From: a virus
Reading direction: 5' to 3' (one strand)
DNA length: 58,042 nt
IMG/VR virus record: IMGVR_UViG_3300026078_000034
Span: 1 to 58,042 of that record
Made by a program: the position numbers and the translations under genes. The notes beneath the pieces were generated by a model. It saw only the letters and a list, made by a program, of their open reading frames with translations. It was not told where the DNA came from and did not search any database. Shown one piece after another: positions 46,954-55,368 of the stretch; position 1 is the stretch's first letter, and each line of letters begins with the position of its first letter.

Positions 46954-47390
46954 TGCCTTACCGTATCGACGAGGTTGACGGTAGCAACCCTGAAATCTCG
47001 GAGATCATTCACCACTTCAATGCGCTCGCGCCTGAAATATTCCCGGCCCTCGAACCAAAGCACCTGGAATGCGGCTACTGGTGGTTAGCATATCTTGAGC
47101 AGGAGCCAGTAGCGTTTGCTGGCCTCGTAACGTTTGAGCCGTGCACTGAAACAGCGTATCTCAAGCGCTGCTATGTTCTGCCGGATCATATTGGCCACGG
47201 TTTGCAACTAAGACTGATGACAGCCAGAGAACTGAAAGCCCGTGAACTCGGGTATACGCGTGTCGTCGCGGAATGTGCCGAGCATTCGCATTCCAACCTG
47301 AATTTCCGTCGCGCCGGATTTGAGATCATTACGCCAGAACAGGCGTGGGGCGCTCCTAATTCGGTCTATTGGCGGAAATTGTTGATCTAA
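46953..47390 (+). CDS. GNAT-family acetyltransferase
   Basis: 145 residues. 'EPVAFAGLVTFEPCTETAYL' and 'KRCYVLPDHIGHGLQLRLMT' fit GNAT motif A (here HIGHGLQ in the acetyl-CoA loop), followed by 'ARELKARELGYTRVVAECAE' and 'SNLNFRRAGFEIIT', a typical C-terminal motif. Target unknown. Second GNAT in this genome, unlike the one at 35857 in having a good cofactor loop. Confidence 0.8.
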   Translation: MPYRIDEVDGSNPEISEIIHHFNALAPEIFPALEPKHLECGYWWLAYLEQEPVAFAGLVTFEPCTETAYLKRCYVLPDHIGHGLQLRLMTARELKARELGYTRVVAECAEHSHSNLNFRRAGFEIITPEQAWGAPNSVYWRKLLI

Positions 47391-47469
47391 AACCCCTTAA
47401 AATATAGGCGAATCCGAACTTTCGTGCTAGGTTATCACCATCTGATTTGCACTCGCGAACAGGAAAAAC

Positions 47470-47838
47470 ATGAAGATTTATCTTGCTGGTCCCATGACCG
47501 GAATTCCGAATTTTAACTTCCCAAAATTCAATGCTGTTGCGTCTCATCTTCGCGAACAGGGCCACGAGGTTTTTAATCCGGCAGAGCGTGATATTCAGCG
47601 CCACAACGGCGTTGATATCTCCGCTGGCAATGTTTCTGGCGACCCGACCTTAGCAGCCAAGGTCCACGGATTTTCGCTTCGAGATGCGCTGGCGGACGAT
47701 ACTGCCTATATCTGCAAAGAGGCGGATACGATTGCCATGCTGCCGGGTTGGGAGAATTCGAAGGGCGCTAGGGCCGAGCATGCTCTAGCCTTCGCGCTGG
47801 GGCACCAAATCATTTATTTCGGGAATGCCGATGCCTGA
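47470..47838 (+). CDS. DUF4406 (nucleoside 2-deoxyribosyltransferase-like) protein
   Basis: 122 residues. 'MKIYLAGPMTGIPNFNFPKF' and 'AVASHLREQGHEVFNPAERD' are the DUF4406 hallmark; 'ADTIAMLPGWENSKGARAEH' and 'ALAFALGHQIIYF' complete the fold. These proteins resemble nucleoside deoxyribosyltransferases and are common in phages. AGGA precedes the ATG. It lies immediately before a nucleotide-hydrolase-like gene. Confidence 0.88.
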   Translation: MKIYLAGPMTGIPNFNFPKFNAVASHLREQGHEVFNPAERDIQRHNGVDISAGNVSGDPTLAAKVHGFSLRDALADDTAYICKEADTIAMLPGWENSKGARAEHALAFALGHQIIYFGNADA

Positions 47839-48313
47839 AGCCGTGAAGTTGGAACCTCGCCCGGACGGAACGACGCCAATCATTAAGAAGCCAACCAATC
47901 CGAAGGACGCCTTCGGTATTAAGAAAGCGTCCCTGTCCTGCGTTTCATCTCCGGTTCTAATGGAACTGGGCGTAGCGATGCAGGAGGGGGCTTGTAAGTA
48001 TGGCCGTCACAATTATCGCGTGATTGGTGTTCGCGGCTCAGTTTATTACGATGCGACTTTTCGCCATCTGATGGCATGGTGGGAGGGCGAGGATATCGAC
48101 CCTGATAGCGGTCTATCCCACGTCACCAAAGCAATAGCTTCGTTGGTTGTGCTGCGTGACGCAATGATTCAAAACAAGTTCAATGATGATCGTCCGCCAA
48201 AATCTAAGTCATGGCTTCCCACGCTGAATGGTCAATCCGAAAATCTTTTCAAGAAATATCCGGACCCGGTAAATCCGTACACCGAAGCCGACAATTCTTG
48301 GATCGAAAAATAG
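47831..48313 (+). CDS. DUF5664 / dATP-dGTP diphosphohydrolase-like protein
   Basis: 160 residues. 'KKPTNPKDAFGIKKASLSCV' then 'PVLMELGVAMQEGACKYGRH', 'NYRVIGVRGSVYYDATFRHL' and 'MAWWEGEDIDPDSGLSHVTK' are the signature of DUF5664 phage proteins, linked to dATP/dGTP diphosphohydrolases in phages with altered purines. I start at ATG 47831 because GGGA lies six bases upstream. No PurZ gene was found, so base substitution in this phage is not supported. Overlaps DUF4406. Confidence 0.82.
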   Translation: MPEAVKLEPRPDGTTPIIKKPTNPKDAFGIKKASLSCVSSPVLMELGVAMQEGACKYGRHNYRVIGVRGSVYYDATFRHLMAWWEGEDIDPDSGLSHVTKAIASLVVLRDAMIQNKFNDDRPPKSKSWLPTLNGQSENLFKKYPDPVNPYTEADNSWIEK

Positions 48314-48364
48314 CCTAATCCCGTCGCGAACCGGGCATCGTTCGCAACCTCCCGAAAACTTGAG

Positions 48365-48399
48365 CCCGGTGGCCTGACGGTTCATCGGGTTTCTTTTTA
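48365..48399 (+). terminator. Rho-independent terminator before the last tail block
   Basis: Stem CCCGGTG / CATCGGG (48365-48371 and 48383-48389, one G-T pair) is followed by TTTCTTTTTA. It separates the nucleotide-metabolism genes from the secreted tail-like proteins at 48428-53309. Confidence 0.75.
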
Positions 48400-48427
48400 T
48401 CCAAACATCACCCTGGAGAAAACACCG

Positions 48428-49579
48428 ATGCGCAAAATTCTTGCGACGGCTTGCTTTGCGCTATTGGTATCGTTCTTTAGCGCCCCCGTTTACGCTCAAT
48501 CTCAATCCCCAGTCGTCCTTCCTGGCGGGTGTGGCACGGCCAGTTTCATCAGCAATTCCGGCTATCCAACGGAGGATTCGACCGGCAAGCTTTGCGTCAA
48601 TGCGACGGTTAGCGCGTCGATCAGCCCGTTCACTCCCGGTGCATCTGGCGCGCGGGGTACTCAGCTTTCGGTTACGACAGCAGACAGCAGCGGTAGCCTT
48701 CCGACCAATGGCGGGGCAGTCGTCGTCACGAATACCGGTTCAAACCCCATCTATTGCAACGTAAACGGTAATGCTGCCACGACTTCAGATCAGGAGGTCA
48801 CGGCGAGCGGCGGCTGGTTTAACTTCGGCATTCCATCTGGCGTGACCACGCTGCATTGTATCGCGACGGGGGGCTCAAGCACGGCTAATTCGCTTGGTGG
48901 CTCCGGCTTGGCAACGGGCACGGGCGGCGGCGGGGGCGGTGGAGGCGGCGGCACTGTAGCGCAGGGTACGGGTGGCGCATCGGCATGGCTCGTCACGGGT
49001 ACGGGCGGCACATTCCCGGTTACCGGCACCTTTTGGCAGGCGACGCAGCCCGTCAGTGTTGCATCAGGAGCGGTGGCCAGCGGCGCGTATGCTCCGGGAG
49101 CGTTTCAGGCTGGCGCTGGCGCGGACGGCTGGGATACAGCCGAGGGCACCACGACCAGCACGGCTTGCCCAGTTTCCGGTACGGCAACCGTAGTGGGTTG
49201 CTTGCGGTCGGCAGTCAATAATCCGGTGACCCTCGGGAGCGCATCAGGTGGCATCTCCACCAAAACCCTAGCCGCCCTGACAAATACCGCCATCGCGGTC
49301 AAAGCTGCGGCCGGACAGGTTTACTCGGCCCAGTGCAGCAATTCGGATGCCACCCACTGGGCTTATATCCAGATTTTCAACGTGGCCGCCGCCTCGGTCA
49401 CGATGGGCACGACGGCACCGACAAAGTTTGTCGGCATTCCTCCAGCCTCCAATGCCGGCTTCACCTTCTCGCTGGTCGGCGATCAATATTCGACCGCCAT
49501 CAGCGCTGGCGCTGCGAGCACGTCCACAGGCGGCACGGCGCCGACCACGGCCATTGATTGCACGGTGGACTTCCTCTGA
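48428..49579 (+). CDS. Secreted tail-like protein with a glycine linker
   Basis: 383 residues. Signal peptide MRKILATACFALLVSFFSAP with cleavage at 'VYAQ'. Two beta domains are joined by a run of about ten glycines near residue 165; the first ('GGAVVVTNTGSNPIYCNVNG', 'WFNFGIPSGVTTLHCIATGG') and last ('AAAGQVYSAQCSNSDATHWA', 'YIQIFNVAAASVTMGTTAP') resemble modules common in phage tail and head-fibre proteins. Overlaps the next gene's ATG by one base. Confidence 0.7.
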   Translation: MRKILATACFALLVSFFSAPVYAQSQSPVVLPGGCGTASFISNSGYPTEDSTGKLCVNATVSASISPFTPGASGARGTQLSVTTADSSGSLPTNGGAVVVTNTGSNPIYCNVNGNAATTSDQEVTASGGWFNFGIPSGVTTLHCIATGGSSTANSLGGSGLATGTGGGGGGGGGGTVAQGTGGASAWLVTGTGGTFPVTGTFWQATQPVSVASGAVASGAYAPGAFQAGAGADGWDTAEGTTTSTACPVSGTATVVGCLRSAVNNPVTLGSASGGISTKTLAALTNTAIAVKAAAGQVYSAQCSNSDATHWAYIQIFNVAAASVTMGTTAPTKFVGIPPASNAGFTFSLVGDQYSTAISAGAASTSTGGTAPTTAIDCTVDFL

Positions 49580-50334
49580 TGCGTGGCTATCTCACGATAG
49601 CGCTGGCGGGCTTGCTGGCGGTCGCTGGACCGTCTGCGGCTCAGATGACGCTGACGGGCGCGGGCGGAACGCAATTTAAGTCGAGCGGCACCGCATTCTC
49701 GCTCACCTATCAATCCTCAAACGGTGTAAACTCTGGTGCATCCACCACAGTTGACTACGGAACGCTCAGCTATGGTTCCGGCAATACCAGAGTTATCGTT
49801 CTGGCAACGTGGGGCCAAGCCTCCGGGGAAACCATATCGGGGGTGACCATCGGCGGCGTTGCGCTCACTCAAATATCAGGTGCGTTTTCTACTGTCGGGG
49901 GCAGCGGGGTGATTGGGGCTTCTGATATATGGATGTCAACAGCGCCGCTGGCGGGAACTTCCGGCGACGTGCGGATAACTTACTCGGCAACGCCTGGTTC
50001 TGGAATTACGGGCGTAGCGCTTTACAATTTACAAACGACGACACCGACCCCCGCGCATGTGGCGAATACAACAGCCTTTAACTCCCCCACGGCTTCCACA
50101 GCTATAACTGTTCCGAGCGGAGGCGCTGCAATCGCGATTACTGCGACTTGGGGATTCGCCGCTAGTTCAGTATCATTTACGGCCGGAGCCACACAGGACG
50201 CAAATTTCCCCCTGCCCATCTTTTCCAATCCTGTCCTGGTAGGTCACACCACGTCAACTGGATCGGTAACGGTAACTGCAACGTACAACGCCAATGCTGG
50301 CGCGCCGATGTCCTTAGTGTCGTGGGGGCCGTAG
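49579..50334 (+). CDS. Secreted beta-sandwich protein
   Basis: 251 residues. Signal peptide MRGYLTIALAGLLAVAGPSA with cleavage at 'SAAQ'. The mature part is a repetitive Gly/Thr/Val beta protein ('TISGVTIGGVALTQISGAFS', 'VTATYNANAGAPMSLVSWGP') like receptor-binding or adhesin knobs. One-base overlap with the preceding gene and shared TAGTG junction with the next. Function unknown. Confidence 0.7.
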   Translation: MRGYLTIALAGLLAVAGPSAAQMTLTGAGGTQFKSSGTAFSLTYQSSNGVNSGASTTVDYGTLSYGSGNTRVIVLATWGQASGETISGVTIGGVALTQISGAFSTVGGSGVIGASDIWMSTAPLAGTSGDVRITYSATPGSGITGVALYNLQTTTPTPAHVANTTAFNSPTASTAITVPSGGAAIAITATWGFAASSVSFTAGATQDANFPLPIFSNPVLVGHTTSTGSVTVTATYNANAGAPMSLVSWGP

Positions 50335-53309
50335 TGCTGTGGGCACGAAGGCTCATATGTGGGGCGCTGGTCGCCTTTACCGCACTTCCGGCGTCTGCCG
50401 GGCTTAGGATTCACGGCTCGGGGTCTACCGCCCCTATAGGAGGTTCGCAAGCTAACATAGAGGATTTACTTCAAGCCTCCGACCTGATCGACGTGTTCAA
50501 CGTCGCGACGGTAACGCCCACGGTTCCGTCTGATGCAGGCCTGATGGATGCAGACGGCTATTTCAACGGCACGCTCGCCGGAAATGTCGGCATCTCCTTT
50601 CCCAACAGCGGCTTCTGGACAAATACTCAGTACGAGCTTCGCTTTCCCGCCGGCTTTCAGGGAACGCTGCACTTCAACGCCAACGCGACGAGTTGCACCG
50701 CCAATGTCAATGTCACGGTCAGCGGCTGCACGGGATCAGGTCCGACCGATTTCTCACCGACCACCAACGCCGGGGGCTCGGTCCAGTTCACGACAAATTC
50801 GACGCAACTGAGCGCGTTTTGGTTGGGTGGCGTCACCTACGCTCACACGGCTGGAACTAAGCTTTCGCTCTACCGCGTGAGCGACAAGACGGCGTATCAA
50901 GCCGGCGCGATCTGGACACCGGAATTGATTGCGCGGAAGATAGATTTCCACGCCAAGACCAACCGCGAAATGCAGATCATGCAGTTCGGGGCGAGCGGCT
51001 TCAACGGCGAGACAAACTGGAAATACCGGACGTCGCCGACGAGTTTCGGGTGGCAGAGCAACCACTATCCGCCAAGCCTGTGGTCGGGAGGTTCAGGCAC
51101 CAGCGGCGCGATCACCGGTACGAATCAGTACACCGCAGCCGCAGCAACCGACACGCCGCTTTCCGGCTGGGTCAACGGTGAGCAGATCATCGGCGCGGTA
51201 GCCAACGCGAGCGCCGGTCAGATCGCCGTGAGCGGCGCGGTTAACAACGGTTCCGGGCTTTGCCGGTTGACGGCGAGCACCACGAACATAACGACTGGAC
51301 AGGCGGTCAACGTCATCAACCTGTTTAATTCCGATGGGACCGTAAAAACGGGATGCAACGGCGTCTTCAATGCGACAGTCATCAATTCGACCACGCTCGA
51401 TCTTCAGGCATCCACCTTCAACGGCACAGGCTATCTTGCCAATTCCGGATTCGTGGGCATCCAAACCCTGACGATCACGGGAAAAACCGGCGGCGCAAAG
51501 TTTATCGTCGATGTGACGGGCCTTCCTCGCAATGCGCTGTTCCTAAGCACCGTCGTCGGTGCCGGCCTCGGAACCTTTACCTATGACGATGTACTTGATG
51601 TCGTAAAGTACAATCAGAACGGGATCGGTTCGTCGGCCGCGCCAATCGAGGCCGTAATAAATCTATCGAACTCGACCAACGCCAACATCTGGGCGAACGT
51701 GCCGCCATGGGCGACCGACGATTACGTTAACAATTGGGGAGCGAATATCTGCTCCGGGCTTAATCCGTGGCTGTTTTTCTATCAGGAATATTCCAACGAA
51801 CTGTGGAATCCCGGTTTTCCGCAGTGGCAATGGGCGCTCCGGCGCGGTCTAGCCTTTGGCTGGGTGGCGAGTGGAGGACAAGCAAACGAGGGCTGGGTGG
51901 GCCTTCGGTTTCGTCAGATCGCCGGCAATCTGATCCCGGCGATACCCTCCTGTGCGGCCCGCATGTCAACAATCCGGCGTGTGCTTGCCTATCAAGGCGG
52001 CGGTGATCCGACACAGGTTACGAACCTGTTCGGTGGCGCGCAGCTCAACACGACGACCGGCAACGCGCTCTACTGCACCTATACAGGCGGAACGTGGTCG
52101 GGATCGTCTTGCTCTGGGGGATCCAACTATTCGGTCAAACCGAACCGTCCGATCGATGTCGCGGAGTCAGAAGCACCCGCGCCTTACGTCGGTGGTGTGA
52201 ATCTTTGCACCGGACCCGATGTTGGCTGCACGCTTGATACGACCAATGCGCCGTTCTACCAAGCGCTGGCGAACGCGTGGGAAGCCGGCAACACGGCCGC
52301 CGCGATTGCCCTAGTCGATAATGATTTCCGGCAGGCTACCACGCTCAACCAGACCGTGACCGCAGCAGGTTCGACGTTCACCACGCCGAGCGCGCACGGG
52401 TTTTCCTCGGGACAGTTCGGGACCTACGTTCTGTTCACCACGACCGGGACACTGCCGACCGGCCTTGCACTCAACACGCTCTACAATGTCACCAGTACGC
52501 CGACGTCTAACACTTTCACGGTACGCGGCCTCGTCAACGGATTCCCGGCAGGTTCGAACATCACCGTCAGTGGTGGCAGCGGCACCATGTCGGTCGGTTC
52601 GTCCAGCCAGCGCAACCTGATGTGGATGGCGAACGCCTGGTATCCATTCTTTGAAAATAATGCGGCCGCGTTCGACGGCGACCGTCCCGCCGGGATGGCA
52701 AATGTCCGGGTCGAATGGTACGAGGGCAACATCGAGCTTCAAGGGCCTGCTACACCTTCCGTCTGCACGACGATGGGCGTCACGTCGCCCAACCCCGCAA
52801 TCGTCAACTTTACTGGCACGACCTCCGGCAATAACGGGATCACGGGAATATCAAGCCTGTCGAACCTGCATGTCGGCATGGTGCTGTCCGGTGCGGCCGA
52901 TATTCCGGCCGGGACGTATATCACCGGCATTGGTGTGGGAGCCTTCGCCAATCTGGACCCGACCGCGATCACGATCAGCGCTAATGCGACGGGCTCGAAC
53001 ACGGAGTCGATCACCGCGACCGGCAACTGCGCGTCGGATGCGGCACAGGCGATCATCGCGTGGAAGAACGACAATATGTCGGAACTTTCTCAGATAGCCT
53101 ATTACAAGCAGTTTTTTGGCACCGACGCATCGCAGCCGGTGACATTCGGTCTGATGCCTCACGCGCGAACGCCGGCGCAACTGGTAATGTTCGGGGAGTG
53201 CAACGGCTCTGGCGGGAGTTATTCCATGATGCCTGGTTGTCTGGCGAACTCGACGCCTTATGTGCCGTATTACAGCGGGTTTTCAACCTTCAACAGCGGG
53301 TTCAATTAG
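50334..53309 (+). CDS. Large secreted glycosidase-like tail or surface protein (991 residues)
   Basis: GTG start after the previous TAG; signal peptide 'RRLICGALVAFTALPASAG'. A beta N-terminal domain leads into a region that looks like a TIM-barrel glycosidase: 'IDFHAKTNREMQIMQFGASG', 'NIWANVPPWATDDYVNNWG' and 'FFYQEYSNELWNPGFPQWQW', where the 'EYSNELWN' motif holds a probable catalytic acid. Two immunoglobulin-like inserts (about 240-390 and 680-760) interrupt it. Probably degrades or binds host surface polysaccharide; a role as adhesin in the lysogen is equally possible because it is exported. Confidence 0.7.
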   Translation: MLWARRLICGALVAFTALPASAGLRIHGSGSTAPIGGSQANIEDLLQASDLIDVFNVATVTPTVPSDAGLMDADGYFNGTLAGNVGISFPNSGFWTNTQYELRFPAGFQGTLHFNANATSCTANVNVTVSGCTGSGPTDFSPTTNAGGSVQFTTNSTQLSAFWLGGVTYAHTAGTKLSLYRVSDKTAYQAGAIWTPELIARKIDFHAKTNREMQIMQFGASGFNGETNWKYRTSPTSFGWQSNHYPPSLWSGGSGTSGAITGTNQYTAAAATDTPLSGWVNGEQIIGAVANASAGQIAVSGAVNNGSGLCRLTASTTNITTGQAVNVINLFNSDGTVKTGCNGVFNATVINSTTLDLQASTFNGTGYLANSGFVGIQTLTITGKTGGAKFIVDVTGLPRNALFLSTVVGAGLGTFTYDDVLDVVKYNQNGIGSSAAPIEAVINLSNSTNANIWANVPPWATDDYVNNWGANICSGLNPWLFFYQEYSNELWNPGFPQWQWALRRGLAFGWVASGGQANEGWVGLRFRQIAGNLIPAIPSCAARMSTIRRVLAYQGGGDPTQVTNLFGGAQLNTTTGNALYCTYTGGTWSGSSCSGGSNYSVKPNRPIDVAESEAPAPYVGGVNLCTGPDVGCTLDTTNAPFYQALANAWEAGNTAAAIALVDNDFRQATTLNQTVTAAGSTFTTPSAHGFSSGQFGTYVLFTTTGTLPTGLALNTLYNVTSTPTSNTFTVRGLVNGFPAGSNITVSGGSGTMSVGSSSQRNLMWMANAWYPFFENNAAAFDGDRPAGMANVRVEWYEGNIELQGPATPSVCTTMGVTSPNPAIVNFTGTTSGNNGITGISSLSNLHVGMVLSGAADIPAGTYITGIGVGAFANLDPTAITISANATGSNTESITATGNCASDAAQAIIAWKNDNMSELSQIAYYKQFFGTDASQPVTFGLMPHARTPAQLVMFGECNGSGGSYSMMPGCLANSTPYVPYYSGFSTFNSGFN

Positions 53310-53313
53310 CGTA

Positions 53314-54111
53314 TCAGCGGATCAAAGATTTGACGCGATCCTTTAACTTTCTAAAACCGGCATTCAGCTTGCCTCTCGCGGCATGAGCGGGCATCAGCAC
53401 GCGCCCTTTCATTTTTTCTTCCGGCCGCGCCTTGAACACCGTGCTGTGTTCTTCCCCGGTCCAATGTGAGGGTGCCTCTCTCGTATAATAATAAGCCGCA
53501 AAGGATTTTCTCGGGGCCTTCGCGTCAGGGCTGATCGGCACGACGCCATGGTAGCTGATCTCGCTGGTTTCAAAGATCACGCAGCGATTGAAGATCGGAG
53601 CGAATGTTGCTTCGCAATGCTTGACTTCTTTGTCCCATAGCTGAAATTGGCCGCCCCAGCCCTCCTGCCACGCCGGGTTTAGGTAGAGCAGCAAATTCAG
53701 CCGGCGGTGCAGCGCGCGTTCCTTGATATAGTTGAAGTCCACATGAACATCGAGGCGGCCGCCAGGGCCGGTTATGTGGATGCCGCCACCAATCAACTGA
53801 TCATCGGCGAGAACGTTTGGCATTCCTGTAATGAAGGATAGATCGTCCAAAAACGGCTGCGAGGCCAATAGATCATTCAGCTTCGCGACCGGGGCCGGGA
53901 AAAGCGCGGCGTTGGTGATCTGGACTTTCTTGCGCTCGTTGACGCTATCGAACGTCCTGCCATGGGCCAAGGCGGTGTCAAAGGCCGGGTACGAGTCCGC
54001 TATTTCCCTCGCCGCTTCTGGGATCAGAAAATCGTCGATTTTGATGTAAGGGAAAGGCTTTGCGTGAGCGAATTCCGCCTTTAACGCGTCTCTGTCGAAC
54101 GGTCGCAGCAT
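53314..54111 (-). CDS. 2-oxoglutarate/Fe(II)-dependent oxygenase
   Basis: 265 residues. The double-stranded beta-helix metal site is visible: 'DVHVDFNYI' gives H123-x-D125, 'SYHGVVPI' gives H188, and 'RKSFAAYYYT' gives the 2-oxoglutarate-binding Arg about 13 residues later. This is the prolyl-4-hydroxylase-like group found in many phages and glycan-biosynthesis loci. Substrate unknown: a protein, nucleic acid or sugar. It converges with the large tail gene four bases away and closes the leftward junction operon. Confidence 0.88.
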   Translation of the reverse strand: MLRPFDRDALKAEFAHAKPFPYIKIDDFLIPEAAREIADSYPAFDTALAHGRTFDSVNERKKVQITNAALFPAPVAKLNDLLASQPFLDDLSFITGMPNVLADDQLIGGGIHITGPGGRLDVHVDFNYIKERALHRRLNLLLYLNPAWQEGWGGQFQLWDKEVKHCEATFAPIFNRCVIFETSEISYHGVVPISPDAKAPRKSFAAYYYTREAPSHWTGEEHSTVFKARPEEKMKGRVLMPAHAARGKLNAGFRKLKDRVKSLIR

Positions 54112-54127
54112 TCGAGACTCCAGTGCC

Positions 54128-54211
54128 TTAGCGCCCCAGCGGCACCCTGAACATCACGTAAAACAAAAGCCCGATCCAGCCGAGGCAAAAGACATATCCG
54201 AAATATTGCAT
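54128..54211 (-). CDS. 27-residue membrane peptide
   Basis: One membrane helix (opens MQYFGYVFCLGWIGLLFYVM) with a basic end; GGTGGGGG precedes the ATG. Very short, so uncertain. One of three tiny membrane ORFs in this operon. Confidence 0.45.
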   Translation of the reverse strand: MQYFGYVFCLGWIGLLFYVMFRVPLGR

Positions 54212-54307
54212 GCCCCCACCACTACCCCCGGTAGCGCCCTCCCTACAAGCCGGGACAAGTGTAAATAAGGGGATTGACAAGTGGAAAGGGGAGGGTGGAT
54301 AGGGCGG

Positions 54308-54433
54308 TCACCAGCGGTAATAAAGCGCCATGTTGAAATACAGTCCGATCAGCGTGACGATCAGAACGGCAATCCAGAGGCCCAAATTCAGCCAGCTTTT
54401 GTGATAGTTTTCCAATTCTGATCCCTCCCTCAT
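54308..54433 (-). CDS. 41-residue membrane peptide
   Basis: Opens MREGSELENYHKSWLNLGLW with a hydrophobic helix 'IAVLIVTLIGLYFNMAL'. ATG overlaps the upstream stop (ATGA). Probably a real small membrane protein of unknown role. Confidence 0.55.
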   Translation of the reverse strand: MREGSELENYHKSWLNLGLWIAVLIVTLIGLYFNMALYYRW

Positions 54434-54687
54434 TGGCCAACAGCGCGTAGGTATGTCAGTCGCTGGTCCTGCTCGGGCGACTTGTCGATGTCAGGTTCAT
54501 TTGGCAAGGACCATCCTGAACCGCAGGATGAGCAAAGATACGATTCTCCGGCATAATAATCGCCGCCATCCTGCTTTACCCAAACCTCAGGCTTCCCACA
54601 GTGTAGACAGAAAAACTTGGTTTTCGCCCACGGCTCTGTATAGGAATGACCGGCTCTGTATTTGACGGGAAATTCGATCTCGGTCAT
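54430..54687 (-). CDS. Zinc-ribbon protein (85 residues)
   Basis: Two CxxC pairs: 'CLHCGKPEVW' and 'CSSCGSGW' (about residues 27-60), the classic zinc ribbon. A helical tail 'SPEQDQRLTYLRAV' follows. Possible nucleic-acid-binding or regulatory role. Confidence 0.65.
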   Translation of the reverse strand: MTEIEFPVKYRAGHSYTEPWAKTKFFCLHCGKPEVWVKQDGGDYYAGESYLCSSCGSGWSLPNEPDIDKSPEQDQRLTYLRAVGQ

Positions 54688-54705
54688 GGCACTTTCACCT
54701 TTCGC

Positions 54706-54822
54706 TTATCGTCGCGCTACTGCGGCAAGAATCTTTTTGGCCCACGACCCGATGATCCAGATCAAAAGGGATGTGTTGCCGAAGATTGCGAGGATCAGGC
54801 AGGTGTATTGCACGTCTGTCAT
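54706..54822 (-). CDS. 38-residue membrane peptide
   Basis: From ATG 54822 (MTDVQYTCLILAIFGNTSLL) a membrane helix with a basic tail 'KKILAAVARR'. Short and uncertain. Confidence 0.45.
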   Translation of the reverse strand: MTDVQYTCLILAIFGNTSLLIWIIGSWAKKILAAVARR

Positions 54823-54890
54823 CTGATAGTCCCTGTTTAAGATCGCGTTCGAGTTGTCAAGGATTCCTTGACGACTGGCATTTCCTCTGT

Positions 54891-55043
54891 TTACGACCTC
54901 CGGCCTGAGGCCACCCAATCCGGGTCCTCCCCATCCTCATCCTCCAGCAACTTGCCGCACTCCTTGCATCTGATGCTCTCGCTCTCGATCACAAGGTCAG
55001 TGCTGGAGCATCTCGGGCAGAAGCGTGTTGCGTGGCTGGTCAT
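54891..55043 (-). CDS. 50-residue zinc-finger-like protein
   Basis: Two cysteine pairs 'FCPRCSST' and 'IRCKECGK' (about residues 8-30), then an acidic tail ending 'DWVASGRRS'. The ATG is clear and the size fits small phage zinc-finger proteins. Function unknown. Confidence 0.6.
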   Translation of the reverse strand: MTSHATRFCPRCSSTDLVIESESIRCKECGKLLEDEDGEDPDWVASGRRS

Positions 55044-55061
55044 GATCTCTGCTCAGGAACG

Positions 55062-55355
55062 CTAGTGTAGTCCGAGGTTCTTCATATTAAGCCGGCGCTG
55101 TTCGATCTTCATATGATGGCTTTCCCGCTCGGCGCATTCCATCACAAGTTCTCGGTTTGCGTGAGATAGCTTCGCCAAGACTTTGCCGTAGTCCATGGAA
55201 CGCTTTACGGCGCAGCCGCCTTCTCCCAGCCTGCCGTCGTCGCAACCGAACCCCCCGCCCTCGTGGGCCGCAATATAAAGCGGGCAAAACTCGATGCGTG
55301 AGTGGGGGCACTTCCTGTCCTCTTCCGGCCAAGGGCTCGATAGTGGGGTAGACAT
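55062..55355 (-). CDS. 97-residue Cys/His-rich hypothetical protein
   Basis: From ATG 55355 (MSTPLSSPWPEEDRKCPHSR). 'EFCPLYIAAHEGGGFGCDDG' and 'GGCAVKRSMDYGKVLAKLSH' contain four conserved-looking cysteines and two histidines, a pattern repeated in alphaproteobacterial phage proteins. Unknown function. Confidence 0.65.
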   Translation of the reverse strand: MSTPLSSPWPEEDRKCPHSRIEFCPLYIAAHEGGGFGCDDGRLGEGGCAVKRSMDYGKVLAKLSHANRELVMECAERESHHMKIEQRRLNMKNLGLH

Positions 55356-55368
55356 CAGAGGTCCTCGG

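Noticed and set aside
47831-48313. Evidence for a 2-aminoadenine (Z) genome
   Set aside because: Only the DUF5664 protein hints at it. No PurZ, DatZ or dedicated polymerase was recognised.
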